DNA of 64,000 nt, taken from NCBI RefSeq assembly GCF_019649055.1, contig NW_026570279.1, forward strand, positions 806,001-870,000. Direction: 5' to 3'. This document shows positions 41,076 through 51,469 of the stretch, in pieces. Position numbers and translations under genes: made by a program. The stretch's first letter is position 1; each line of letters begins with the position of its first letter. Source of the DNA: Paramacrobiotus metropolitanus. Lineage: Eukaryota > Tardigrada > Eutardigrada > Parachela > Macrobiotidae. The notes beneath the pieces were generated by a model. It ran no database searches. It was not told the origin of the DNA and saw nothing but the letters and a program-made list of their open reading frames with translations.

Positions 41076-43640
41076 GTGACTGTTGAAATGATCCTTAGAT
41101 ATCTCAAAGTGTTCCCGGAAACAAGACAGATGCCGACTACCAGCGTCGCGGGACTATCTGAACCCATAGCTGAAAAAGACGCCCCGGTCGATGAAATGAC
41201 GGACGAGGACCTTTTGGCAACGAAGAGGAAGATCGATGCCGAATTAACTGAACGAGCAGAAAGGTCACGGGCCAGCTCGACCGCAGGATCAGTACGTGGA
41301 CGTACTAGTTCGGTTACAGAACCGTCCTGCGGGACCACAAAGAGTGGAAAAAGAGTAAGGTCACCGACGATAAGCTCAAAAGAAACTGGCAAAAAGGAGC
41401 AACGTACTAAAAAGGTCACGACGACTAAAGCACCGCCGGCTAAGCCACAAGGCCCAGTCCCAGTGGGTAGACAGAGTGTGCCACCCACGCCGGCTGGAAC
41501 AGAAGGTCAGATTCGATTCCCGAAGTGTAGAAGTTTTACGGCCAAATACACTGGGACAGACCATAAAGAACGAAAGGTCACGGCGCGTATAGTCGATAAG
41601 AAAACGAATAAAGAGATCGACTCGTATAATCCGTTCGCGGATAGGTCAGTTAAGGATGCCATTGGGGAAGAGTCAAAAACGGTAGTCAACGAGGCGTTAC
41701 AGTTTGTTCCCCCAGAAGAACGTCATAATCCAAGAGTTCTCATTCAGATGATGAAGCACTTGGTATCTAAAGTTGCGACCGAAGAAGATGCATGGATCCG
41801 TATCAAAGTGGGCACAAATGACGACCACTTGGCATATACATACACCGTGGACGGCAAATTGTTGACCAAAGAGAGGACCCGCTCAAAGCCGTCGGCAGAT
41901 CCAGACCCAAAGAAACGGTCGTTAGATGATTATGAGTCGATCCTGAGATATACAGATGCGACAAGTAGAAAGGTCACCCTCAGACTTTTCGCTGGTAACG
42001 GAGAAGTTGTGGAAACCATAACTGCAGTGATAGTTGACCCAATAACAGGAGACCCGATTCCATATGCTCCTTGGGGTGTATCAGAAGAGAGTGCCCAAAA
42101 TGCGAATCAGGCAGCCATTGAGCAGTTATGGAACCTGATACCTGAAAGTGACCGGGAAGATCCGGTAGTCCAAACGAGCACATTGATCAGCATGATGAGG
42201 CATCGAGCGGAGATCGACGAGGCGCATTTCCGACTCACAAGACGAATGGAAAACGGATCGTACAAAACGGTGTTCTACGACGTTAAAAAAAACCCCGTAT
42301 GGGAGGTCGTCTCACCGGGACAGACGAAAGAAACACCACACTTGGAAATTCAGGATGAACAGCCCCCGGCACAAGAAGGCGGAGCCGGAGAAATGGAAGA
42401 GGCCCCAGTCGCAGAAGTTGAAGAAACTGGGGGCACCAGACGATCATCGAAGCAGGATGAGTCGGAAGATGAAGAAGACGACGAGGATTCGCCAGACGAA
42501 TCAGCCGAGGAAGATCAAGAAATGGTTGCTAGGCGTAAAAAGCCCTCAAAAGAAGTCAAACCGAGAAAAGCGCCTAAATTGGAAGAAGCCATGAACCGTG
42601 AGAATCCTAAGAAAGGCGATTTCCTAAAGAAACGAAGGGAAGCAGAAGAGAAAAAGAAAAAGAGTGGTGATGAAAGCGAGGACACAGCAACCAAGAAAAA
42701 GAAGACGGAGAACACGAAGAAGGAAAAACCGCCGTCTCACGATGTCGAAATACTGGACGAATCAGTCGGCGAAGTTGAGGAAAGGTCATCGACACCTACG
42801 ACTTCAAAGAAAGTTATCCAATCGGCTACATCAAAATCAAAGGTCACTGAGCCTGAGTCGCCAAAAACCAAAGGAAAGGTCATAGCAGTGAAACAAGCTG
42901 TCCCCATTGTCATTTCTGCATCCACGCCAAAAGAGCGCAAGGACAAACAAATTCGTGAGAAAGCGAAACGGGAGACGTCGCGTGAATCGGAGGCATCGGA
43001 AGTAAGTCTACCGAGCACTTCGACAGTCAGTACGAGGTCATATACGGATCCAAAGACAACCCGGTCAAGGACCACAGAACCAAGAAGCCTAGCGGAGGTT
43101 TTGGATAAAGGGAAAAAAGCAAAGAGCGAACCCGTAAAGTCCAAAAAGAAAGGGAAGGAGGCCATGAAAATCGACGCACTGGCGATGGCCACTTATACCG
43201 AACCAGACGGTGACAGTGAACTCGATTTCTCGGGGGACGAAATGGAATTCGATGACCCGGACAATGATAATATGACCACGGTCGACGAAATCGTCGATGC
43301 GTTCGATGGAGCCGAAAAAGAATTTGCGCGGATAAGAACAGCGCCAGTGACAAGAAAATTTAGAGCGGGTCTCAAGAAATACCTAAAAGAGAAACGCCGC
43401 AGCTTCACCAAACAGAAATTCGATGTGGTATTGGAGTATGCGCGGAATGCGGGAAAACTCATTCAGAAACACCCGAACTTTGCATACAAGGCCAAGCTGT
43501 TCAGACCGACAAGTTCAGACAAGGCGTTGACGACTCCGAACGAAGATATCCCAATGCGAGTGGAAAGGGCAATCTCGGGAATGACAAGCCCGTTGGGATC
43601 AACGAGTCACCGGATTAGCCAGTATATCAATGCAGTTTGA
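41076..43640 (+). CDS. Accessory ORF 2: large protein with a duplicated about 110-residue domain and a long charged region
   Basis: Open frame of 854 codons. Two related modules follow each other. The first (about 160-265) has KVTARIVDKKTNKEIDSYNP, then VNEALQFVPPEERHNP and LIQMMKHLVSKV. The second (about 300-410) has ETITAVIVDPITGDPIPYAP, then IEQLWNLIPESDRED and LISMMRHRAEI. Between residues about 420 and 720 it is Glu/Lys/Ser-rich and disordered, with NLS-like clusters. The last about 120 residues look helical (VTRKFRAGLKKYLKEKRRSF, VVLEYARNAGKLIQKHPNF). There is no signal peptide or transmembrane segment. A nuclear or particle-associated role is possible but unproven. Confidence 0.65.
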   Translation: MTVEMILRYLKVFPETRQMPTTSVAGLSEPIAEKDAPVDEMTDEDLLATKRKIDAELTERAERSRASSTAGSVRGRTSSVTEPSCGTTKSGKRVRSPTISSKETGKKEQRTKKVTTTKAPPAKPQGPVPVGRQSVPPTPAGTEGQIRFPKCRSFTAKYTGTDHKERKVTARIVDKKTNKEIDSYNPFADRSVKDAIGEESKTVVNEALQFVPPEERHNPRVLIQMMKHLVSKVATEEDAWIRIKVGTNDDHLAYTYTVDGKLLTKERTRSKPSADPDPKKRSLDDYESILRYTDATSRKVTLRLFAGNGEVVETITAVIVDPITGDPIPYAPWGVSEESAQNANQAAIEQLWNLIPESDREDPVVQTSTLISMMRHRAEIDEAHFRLTRRMENGSYKTVFYDVKKNPVWEVVSPGQTKETPHLEIQDEQPPAQEGGAGEMEEAPVAEVEETGGTRRSSKQDESEDEEDDEDSPDESAEEDQEMVARRKKPSKEVKPRKAPKLEEAMNRENPKKGDFLKKRREAEEKKKKSGDESEDTATKKKKTENTKKEKPPSHDVEILDESVGEVEERSSTPTTSKKVIQSATSKSKVTEPESPKTKGKVIAVKQAVPIVISASTPKERKDKQIREKAKRETSRESEASEVSLPSTSTVSTRSYTDPKTTRSRTTEPRSLAEVLDKGKKAKSEPVKSKKKGKEAMKIDALAMATYTEPDGDSELDFSGDEMEFDDPDNDNMTTVDEIVDAFDGAEKEFARIRTAPVTRKFRAGLKKYLKEKRRSFTKQKFDVVLEYARNAGKLIQKHPNFAYKAKLFRPTSSDKALTTPNEDIPMRVERAISGMTSPLGSTSHRISQYINAV

Positions 43641-43655
43641 AACGATGGGAGAGGA

Positions 43656-44943
43656 ATGATAAAGGAAATCGATACGGCCACTGAGCGTGTTTTGCCACGG
43701 ATGATTAGGCAGAACGTCCTTTCGACAACGAATGCGAACAAAGGACAGCCTATCAGATATACAAGAGTGGGTCTGATACCACCGGAAAGACAGATCCACT
43801 GTCATATGTCTGACAGTCAAGATACGGAAAAGGTCACAGTCCCACTGAGTGGAGATCCATCAACTCCGATATTGAATCAGATCGCACAGAAAATGGCTGA
43901 AGAAGAAGCAGCTCGGCTTAAATCGCAGGCCCCGAAAGTGCCGAGCACCAGGGGGCCGATGGATGACGAAGCGGAGGAAAGCGATGACGATACTACGACA
44001 CCGGCGCTCCCCGAGTCTGTGACAGAAAAAAACGACCAGTCAAGATCAAGAGACATCTGGAACTGTCGCAGAAGTTCAACCGAAAGGTCACGAGACTTCA
44101 GACAAACGGGAGAAAGAAAAGGTCATGCTCCCGATGGACAAGGCAGCGGCAGAAGCAGAAGTGGTCTCCGCGCGACAAGTGTTTCAGAAATCATTGTTCA
44201 CACCATTAAAGGAAGTCTTTGAGAAGGAGCGGTCGAAGTCGGCTGGCGATGTGGGAGGTCAAGAGACTTTGCCGCAAGAAGAAAAGAAGACAGCAGAACC
44301 AAAATCGGCGGGGTCATCATCAGGATCATTGGCAAAGCTGAGGATTGACAAAACAGCGACAGCTGATCCAACGGACTCGGCATCCTCCCAGAAGAGTAGC
44401 GGTACGCCAGTAAAGGAGGCTACGGATTATACGTTAGGACCAGCATTGGACGTGAATAATCGTACATGGAACGAAGTCCAGGCCGCGCTCCAAATCATTC
44501 GAGAAAAAGAAATGCTTGGTACGGATCTGAAAAGACAAGTTGCAATAAATTCGAACGGAAGGTCGTCACTTAACATGACTGAACGAGCCCTGAAACGAGC
44601 ATACAAGGAAGGAAAGTTGGGATGTAAATACAGCAAGGACAACAAAGTCGTCTACTACCTTCCGAAACAGGGTCAGGAACGACCGCCCAGACTGAAAATG
44701 GAACTAGAGGCCTGGAAGATAGCCATCACAGACGTGGTTTTGGACGCCATCGGCGGTACCAACGGAGCGTCATGGAATGACCTTTTGAACTTCATGGCCG
44801 TCCATTATGAATAGGGAGAGCTGAACGTTGAAAACGAAAAAGAGTGGATTAAGGATGCCGTCGAAGCCTTGATCGCAGACGAAGTACTTCATATTAATCC
44901 AGATGGACGAGTCGACTTCAAACCGTATAAACCACCGGCGAAG
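43656..44943 (+). pseudogene. Accessory ORF 3: disordered region then winged-helix-like domain, one frame change and one TAG
   Basis: Frame 43656-44222 encodes an acidic, disordered stretch. Frame 44125-44814 continues and becomes folded: NRTWNEVQAALQIIREKEML, NMTERALKRAYKEGKLGCKY, DNKVVYYLP, then WKIAITDVVLDAIGGTNGAS and WNDLLNFMAVHYE. After a TAG at 44812 the same frame goes on for about 42 codons (ELNVENEKEWIKDAVEALIA, VLHINPDGRVDF). The helix-helix-strand-wing pattern appears twice and suggests tandem winged helices, by eye only. The TAG interrupts the second one, so it is probably a recent nonsense change. Confidence 0.45.
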
Positions 44944-45308
44944 GAATCTGAGTGAACGGGACGGGTGTAATATGCAGCGAGTAATGAACCCTGCATATTA
45001 CAGAAAAAGCATAAAACAGTACAAAACGAAAGAGAAAGTGTTACGGGAATGGGAAAGTGAAAAGTTTAACTTGAACAGCGATTAGACTAATAGAAAAGGT
45101 CACAGTAGTCAGAAAGTGCTGATAACGTGAGAAAGGTCACCACGTTACAGTGATAGAAAAAGCAACAGGAGCTAGGAAAGTCTCAGCTCAGTAACGGAAT
45201 AGGCGTAAAAATGATAGAAAAGCCTTAATATGAATAAGAACGGAGAAGAGTGACAACAAAAAGGTTACTTTGATGGATTGCTTTATAATTGCAGATTGAA
45301 GCGGAAAA

Positions 45309-46296
45309 ATGGAAAAGAAAGGTCAAGCCGTTTCTAAACGTTCAGAACAGCGGCAGACATTGATCGGTCTACGGGCTATAACCCAAAGTGTCCGGACTGT
45401 TTACGGAATGACAAAAAGGTTGATAAGAAATTCCCGCGCTACGCATGCATTCACAAGCTGGAGGACCCACATATTGTTTCACTCGTTGGGGTCTCGGAGG
45501 CCAAACGTGGGAACCTGGACGTCTTCCGCAACCTGATAAGCGCAAGGAATTACGGCAGCATCCCAGTGGAAGAGCGAATGCTGCTTGAGGATCGCTACCG
45601 GGAAGCGATCCAGAATAACGAAAGCGGTTGGGATGAGACTTTGAACCGTTGAAATGCCCACAAACGGATGCATACCGAAAGAAGATCGAAGAAGATCAAG
45701 AGAAGATGCGATTTCAGCAAATGGAAGATGAAATCCGCGCGAAAATTAATGCGGAAAACAAAAGAGCGAGCGAACAGGCTGCACGGGAAGCGATACCCAG
45801 TTCTTCTAATCCAGCCGTACCTACAGCTAGCCTACACGAAGACGAAATGCAACTCGTACGACAGTCGCTCATCATTCAGATCGACACGCTGATAAGCGAT
45901 CCGGCCGCCATGCAACAGGACTTATTCGACGCGCTGTTGCGGGAAAAGCTGAGACTGCAGAAGGGTTTCGCGCCAGCACCATACATAAAGAAGGAAGTCG
46001 AAAGACGTATGGATGAAAAACGTAAATCTCGCCAAACTGAAAGTGACGTGCTCCAGGCGCTCAGAAGTTTAAACGGGACGAAGGTTTTATTCGACCTCGA
46101 TCACCTCCGCATAGAGAAAGGTCACGCGGACATTCACGTGAACATGAACGGACATCTGAACGACGGAGTGAAAGGTCACGTGAACACTCTCGTGAAAGGA
46201 CACGTGACTACCCCAGTGAAGATCCAACACGCGAACGTTCTCGCGACCGAGACTACCGTGGCGGAAGAGGATGGGTGCGCCATGGAAACGAAATAA
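45309..46296 (+). pseudogene. Accessory ORF 4: zinc-like Cys cluster then helical protein, frame change near 45655
   Basis: The first part, read from about 45367, is GYNPKCPDCLRNDKKVDKKF and PRYACIHKLEDPH, a C-x2-C..C-x-H cluster that could bind zinc. ARNYGSIPVEERMLLEDRY follows. The frame then changes and continues as KCPQTDAYRKKIEEDQEKM, helical to about residue 160. It ends in repeats HVNMNGHLNDGVKGHVNTLV spelled over GTGAAAGGTCACGTG sites. No family is recognised. Confidence 0.45.
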
Positions 46297-47883
46297 CAGA
46301 AATGTGTATTCAGAGGAAAATCGATACGGCAAAGATTTTGGCAGCGACGAGAGAACGCGAAGAGAAACGGCGTGCGGAGACGTTCCGTACAGAGCCTGAA
46401 AAGCAAGGGCATCAGGTGCCGATGGGAGTTGCATTCCGGAATCGTAATGTTAGAATGTCAACACCTGAAAGGTCATGGGATAAAAGACGCGAACATACGC
46501 GAAACCGAACGCCAGACCCACATGATAAGAGATGGCAAGAACGAACCAAGTACTACGCGGGTTTTGAATCTGGCGCAAGCAAAAGGTCATCAAGCGCAGA
46601 GCGGGAAGATTCACCCCCGAAATATCAGCGAATGGAGTCAACAGTCCATGTGGTGGATCCAATTGTAAGCGCCGTTCAAGAAGACGACTTGATGGAAGGG
46701 ACCAACTCGATTGCGGAAGCGTCTCAAGAAAACGTAACCCATCGACGAAATGTGATTCTTGATAGCGACCTTCAACCGGCTACACCGGCGAGTAATGAAA
46801 CGTCGCAGCCTGAGTCAGGAGAGCGACGTGAACTAGAAGGTCAACGTGAACCGGATAATCGTCGCCAGGCTGATCAGCGACTGAACTGCAAAAGAACTAC
46901 GCAAAAGAAATTAAAGAGGGAGTGGAACAAGGAATTTTTCGTCGGTTATTCATCCACCGCGATTCGGCACGGGACTGTTATCTCCCTATCAGACGGAATG
47001 GGTTACACAGTTTGGTGGATTTGAGCCTATCGGATGTGCCACTGGATACAATGGACCCAATCGGGATGACCCGATTTTATTATCGCGACTACCCGGAACG
47101 ACAAGAATACGTAGCCCAGTTTGTTTTACGATATGTGAATCCGGCTTTCAAGTTGCTAGCAGCAAGAGCATCGATCGGATTACAGGTGGATCCGAAAGAC
47201 TATGCCGCAAAAAGGATGGGGCAAAAGGTCTTTGCTGCACGACTGGCACATTACAAGACACAGAACCAGTTGCTATCAAATACGATGAGAGACGATATCC
47301 CACCATTTTTCCGATCTCATGTCGCCAAACTGGGAGAACCGATGGAACACCTCAGCATAGCTCATACTGCTCGGAAGGCGCTAAAGAAGTGCAAGACACG
47401 GATGGAAAAGGGCAACTTGACACAGCGCCATGCCTCCCAAGTTGAAGAAAGGATTAATAAGATCAAAGATTCCCTGTGAAGTGACTACGTCGAACCAGTG
47501 GACGGGGTGGAAACGTATATTGACGAATTCTTGGTGAAGAAAAGTGATCGGCGCCCGGAACGTGCTCCCAACCAGATAGGACGACGTGGCCTGCGGAATC
47601 AGCGCCTACGAGATAATCTCGCTGAAGTACAACGGCGACTGGCGGATGACCCTAATAACCGAAGACTGCGGTTAGAGGAGAACGACGCACGCCATCAAGT
47701 TGAGGCGGTTAAGCGAAGTCGTCAAGGAAAAGGTCGTGGCCAGCGCGAAGTTGACCCGTCAAAGGCCATGGAAGTCGACCCCATGGAACCAGTTGACCGA
47801 ACATCTGACCGTAATCAACCTGAAAGTGCTAAGAAGCGCCCGCCCAGAGATGGCGAGGGCGATTCAAATGAAATGGAATAGTG
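46275..47883 (+). pseudogene. Accessory ORF 5: Arg-rich region then helical domain, frame changes
   Basis: Frame 46275-47024 is Arg/Glu-rich (AATREREEKRRAETFRTEPE). Frame 46922-47479 carries a folded part (MTRFYYRDYPERQEYVAQF, LRYVNPAFKLLAARASIGLQ, HTARKALKKCKTRMEKGNL). After a TGA at 47477 the same frame continues to 47883 with an Arg-rich coil (RRGLRNQRLRDNLAEVQRR) and ends in a DP/ME-rich tail. I recognise no domain. It is the last coding stretch before the 3' non-coding repeats. Confidence 0.45.
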
Positions 47884-48049
47884 CCGATCGTTAGGATCCC
47901 ACTATTAAAAGGACGCCTACGGCATTTGTCGGTACGTCACAAAGATGAAAATGGTGTTGTATAAAGGGCGTGACATGTGACATATTAACATTAACTGTAT
48001 TCGTGTATTTGTTGTTTGCAGCGTTTATAGCACAGAATTGCCTAAAGAA

Positions 48050-48520
48050 ATCATGTGGAATATCTATTGGGGTTGAAATTGATTCGGTCTATAAAGCCGG
48101 CCCCAAGGGAGTAGTTACGGCAGTTAGCCGGCTCTCCTCCTTAAGCGATTCAGTGTTATAAATTGACAAATGAAACTACGGTAATCAAGCCGGATCTCTT
48201 GAATACGAAACGGGGCCACAAGCGGCGAAAAAGAGAAAAACAACAGGTGGAATATTGATGAGGTTAACTTAATGCGGCAACCAGCCGGCCTCATTAGAGT
48301 TGTTACGGTAAACTGTGCCGGCACTCTTTTTCAGCGATTCAGTGTTAAAATTAAAACGAGAAAAACTACGGTAACCAAGCCGGATTTCTTGTAATAACGT
48401 AAGCCACAAGCGGCGAACAAGAGTAAAAGATCAAATGTGGAAATTTCATGGGGTAAACTCAATGCGGTAACTAGCCGGCCCCATCAGAGATGCTACGGTA
48501 AACTCGCCGGCACTCTGGCC
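48050..48520 (+). repeat. About 175-bp tandem repeat, two to three units, in the 3' non-coding region
   Basis: Units share TCTATAAAGCCGG/ACTTAATGCGG-type starts, then AGCCGGC, GCGATTCAGTGTTA, ACTACGGTAA-CAAGCCGGAT and GCCACAAGCGGCGAA. The last motif also occurs in the 5' leader at 27546. No coding function is evident from 47884 to 49315. Confidence 0.7.
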
Positions 48521-48629
48521 GCCCGAGGCATGTTGAAGTTGGATGTGCGACGGAAAGATCAAATCAAGTCTTTACCAGGGAGGCAAGGAAAGAAGTGCTT
48601 GAAAGCCGCAGAAAATTGGCTAAGTACCT

Positions 48630-49045
48630 CCATGACCTTTAATGGAAGTTTGAACAGAAGAGGGATGACCTTTGAGATCATCAATTGCCCAACAGAGTCA
48701 CCGTAATGGAATTCAAGTCGCATGACCTTTGGGACCATTAACCCAAAATGAGTCGCACATCTCAACGGATCATCTCAACAAAGGATGACCTTTACCAGGG
48801 AGGCAGCGAACTACGCTTGTCTACATGACGTCCCTCCATGACCTTTATGGATCTCATTTTGAAGTCGTACAATTGATACGCACCTTTTTCCAAAGACTGA
48901 AGCAGTATTCTTAAGTCGTACTTGATACGCACCTGATTCTCAAGCGGATTGTGATGAAAAGTCGCATTATGGATGCGCAGGATTGCTCAACAGAGCGGAA
49001 TGGGCCAATGTGCGGAAGACGGTGGACAGGACCTGTGACCTTTAC
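48630..49045 (+). repeat. 3' cluster of six TGACCTTT octamers
   Basis: Exact TGACCTTT occurs six times between 48633 and 49043 in non-coding DNA. Orientation is the same as in the 5' leader, whereas inside the reading frames the reverse complement is commoner. Confidence 0.85.
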
Positions 49046-49315
49046 GAGTCAGAAATGGAGGATCCTAGTCTACATTTTGATTAATACTTTTGTTGATCTG
49101 TTTAACTGTTGATCTGTTTTATGATAGTATTTTTATAATTGGATCTCTTTATTCACATCGTATTAAACGGAATTGTGCCTTATGGAATTGATGTGATAAA
49201 ATGGATTAAGAGAATTTGATGTTTTTGAGCACGCACAGACACTGGCGACCGTCGTCTTCTCGTGGATTCGGGAGTGTGTCCAGCCTCACAGGAGCTCGGC
49301 ATCCCCCCAGAGGCA

Positions 49316-49673
49316 TGTGAGACCGGGATCACTAGCGTTCACGTCAGTGGCGCTACGCCTGTGGCGCTACGCCTTCGGATTACGTGTCTGTGTTGTGTCT
49401 CTTCTGATTGGCTTGAGTTGTGTTAGTGGGCGCGGCATAGCACGTGCTGCACAGTGATACACACTGTTGAATGGGCTCTACGCTTTACGATCGAGCTGCG
49501 CCGATCAGTGTTGATTTTCTGTTGTCAGAATTTTCAATATTATTAAACGTTAGCGATTACGGTGCGACGTTTTGTGTTTCCGCATAGCTCGCGATCCAGA
49601 TCGTATCGCTCGCTCCACAGGATAGATTCCGTTTCTGTCTCTGTCTCTGGATCCATTCTGGATCTAGCATTAG
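49316..49673 (+). repeat. 3' LTR of giant element copy A
   Basis: Same length as the 5' LTR, with five differences by eye. It is followed by ATGTG (49674-49678), the partner of 26854-26858. I see no convincing polypurine tract just upstream. Confidence 0.92.
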
Positions 49674-50162
49674 ATGTGGTTCGCAACCACCGCTAGTATT
49701 ATTATGAGCGTGTGTTGTGTTGGGCCAGGCTTAAATTCTCATGCTGTGCATGTAAAACATTATCGCTTAGGTGCTAATGTGATGAAAAATAATGAAAGGG
49801 TTATAGCTTTTTTTTAGGTATGCGTACACGGTACAGCTGTATCAGATTTTACCGGACCATAAATGCTGTTTAAGATATGAAATTACGACTGCAAAACTTC
49901 GGGTAGGCGGGTTTACTGGAACTGCTCTGAAATTTTATTTTTCGTTTCTTTAAACGTTGAAATGCTGAAATACAGAGGTAATGCAACAACTGTATCAGTG
50001 GCTAAGCTAATAATGTCCGTAAATTAAAAATACTCATACAATAATTAGAGAAGTATATAAATCTATCCTGGTAACACCCATCAGCTTAATTACTGATAGA
50101 TCTTTCGAAGATTTTTTAAAACTTTTCGGAGCTGTAGTAATTTTTTTCAAGAGCGTCTTAAT

Positions 50163-50825
50163 CTATTCTACGATCTGCCCCATTTTTTTAAAAAACCTAT
50201 GAATCTTGAAGTACTTCTTGAATTGCAAAGGTTTCAAGAGGTAATAATGTATAAATCTTATAATAGAGATAACGGATAACAGACCCAACTCCAGATTCGG
50301 TGTAATGTCATGATCTAAAGCATTAACAAGCGAATAAATATGACCGATAGAAATCACGTATCCTTCCGTACAGATCAGATGATCTAATAGGCAACAGCCA
50401 TTTCCATAGATATAAGCGTACAACGCTGACATACTGCTTAGGAATTAAAAGTTACAAAACAAACTGCTGGTCCTCTTTGTGTACAAACAGCCACTCTCGC
50501 ACCCCAATATTAGGAGATCAGTTTTCAGGCGTGAACATTTTCTCAGTCTCATTGGCGTAAGTATCAACACGTGCAAACAAACTCTTTTCTTACGGCGATT
50601 TTTAGCGGAGTAGATCGACACAAATCGAACTGAGATCCCATTTGATTCAACAGCGCTCTTGAGATCTTTACTGTAATCGTCGTGGGTCAGATGTTGGGTC
50701 TGCTGGATCAGACGAACATGCTCATACAGCGTACAGTAAACGCTCACTACTGTATGACAGCCTACGAGAACAACCATCGCCACATTCCATATCTGCATCA
50801 TTGTAACAGTTCTCGTCAAGAACAT
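50163..50825 (-). CDS. Possible host gene, two exons, membrane-protein-like, partial
   Basis: The upstream exon (50825 down to about 50595) starts MFLTRTVTMMQIWNVAMVVL, with a hydrophobic stretch like a signal anchor, then an ordinary segment to SIYSAKNRR followed by GTAAGA. The downstream exon begins after TTCCTAAGCAG near 50430 and encodes YVSALYAYIYGNGCCLLDHL, then LELGLLSVISIIRFIHYYLL, hydrophobic again, ending KKMGQIVE. The splice signals and hydrophobic pattern suggest a small multi-pass membrane protein or receptor fragment. No family is assigned, and the model is unproven. Confidence 0.3.
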
Positions 50826-51059
50826 GCAAACATGAGAACGCTTAAGCAGTTGTGAATAAGGTAAGCTATGGAATGGTGATAATCAGTGATCCACGCGACT
50901 GGTGCCATCCTGCAGGCAGGCGCCACCACACACGCGCATCTGTCTATCCCGCACCGGCAGCATGCAGGCGGCTTGCTACTGACCGCCCGGCGTCCCTTGC
51001 AAGGCTATTATTCTGCCTCTACCTAGTTAGACGTTTCCGTTCGTTTCCGTTAGAACGTT

Positions 51060-51465
51060 AGACGTTTGCCAAACGCTGATTCTCGAACCTTCCCGTTTCT
51101 TTCGACGATTTTTTACAGTTAAATGGTTTACTTTCTTCAGTCTACACCCATACTCGTACGCAGTTTTCTTTCAAGTCAAGGGTGTCCGTGTCACACAACT
51201 TTAATGTATCGGGATAAGACCAGGGCCACACACGATTGACCACTAAATCGCATAAAGCACAGACTGATATGGTATTGGTAATCCTTTGCCAAACACTGAT
51301 TCTCGAACCTTCCCGTTTCTTTCGACGATTTTTTACAGTTGAATGGTTTACTTTTTATAGTCTACACAATTATGCATTTTTCTTACAAGTTCGTGGTCAC
51401 CGTGTCACACACCAGCGGGGTAAGACCGGCGCCACACACCATTGACCACTACATCACATGAAACT
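51060..51465. repeat. Tandem duplication of about 220 bp
   Basis: The block GCCAAACGCTGATTCTCGAA..TTTTTTACAGTT starting near 51067 recurs near 51287. Related sequence continues for about 170 bp after each (both contain CGTGTCACAC and CACGATTGACCACT-like segments). It is a local duplication, with no coding content recognised. Confidence 0.8.
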
Positions 51466-51469
51466 GGCT

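Larger units (their letters stand above)
26859..49673 (+). mobile_element. Giant Ty3/gypsy-like LTR retroelement, full length, 22.8 kb (copy A)
   Basis: Two LTRs of 358 bp (26859-27216 and 49316-49673) are about 98-99% identical by eye (five differences). They are flanked by the 5-mer ATGTG on both outer sides (26854-26858 and 49674-49678). The 5' LTR is followed by an initiator-Met-type primer site. The interior contains Gag, then RT, RNase H and integrase in Ty3/gypsy order. Coding sequence I cannot assign lies both before RT (32.4-35.6 kb) and after integrase (39.4-47.9 kb). Ordinary Ty3/gypsy elements are 5-10 kb. Several in-frame stops and frameshifts show this copy is decaying. A second copy starts at 59440. 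Confidence 0.95.
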
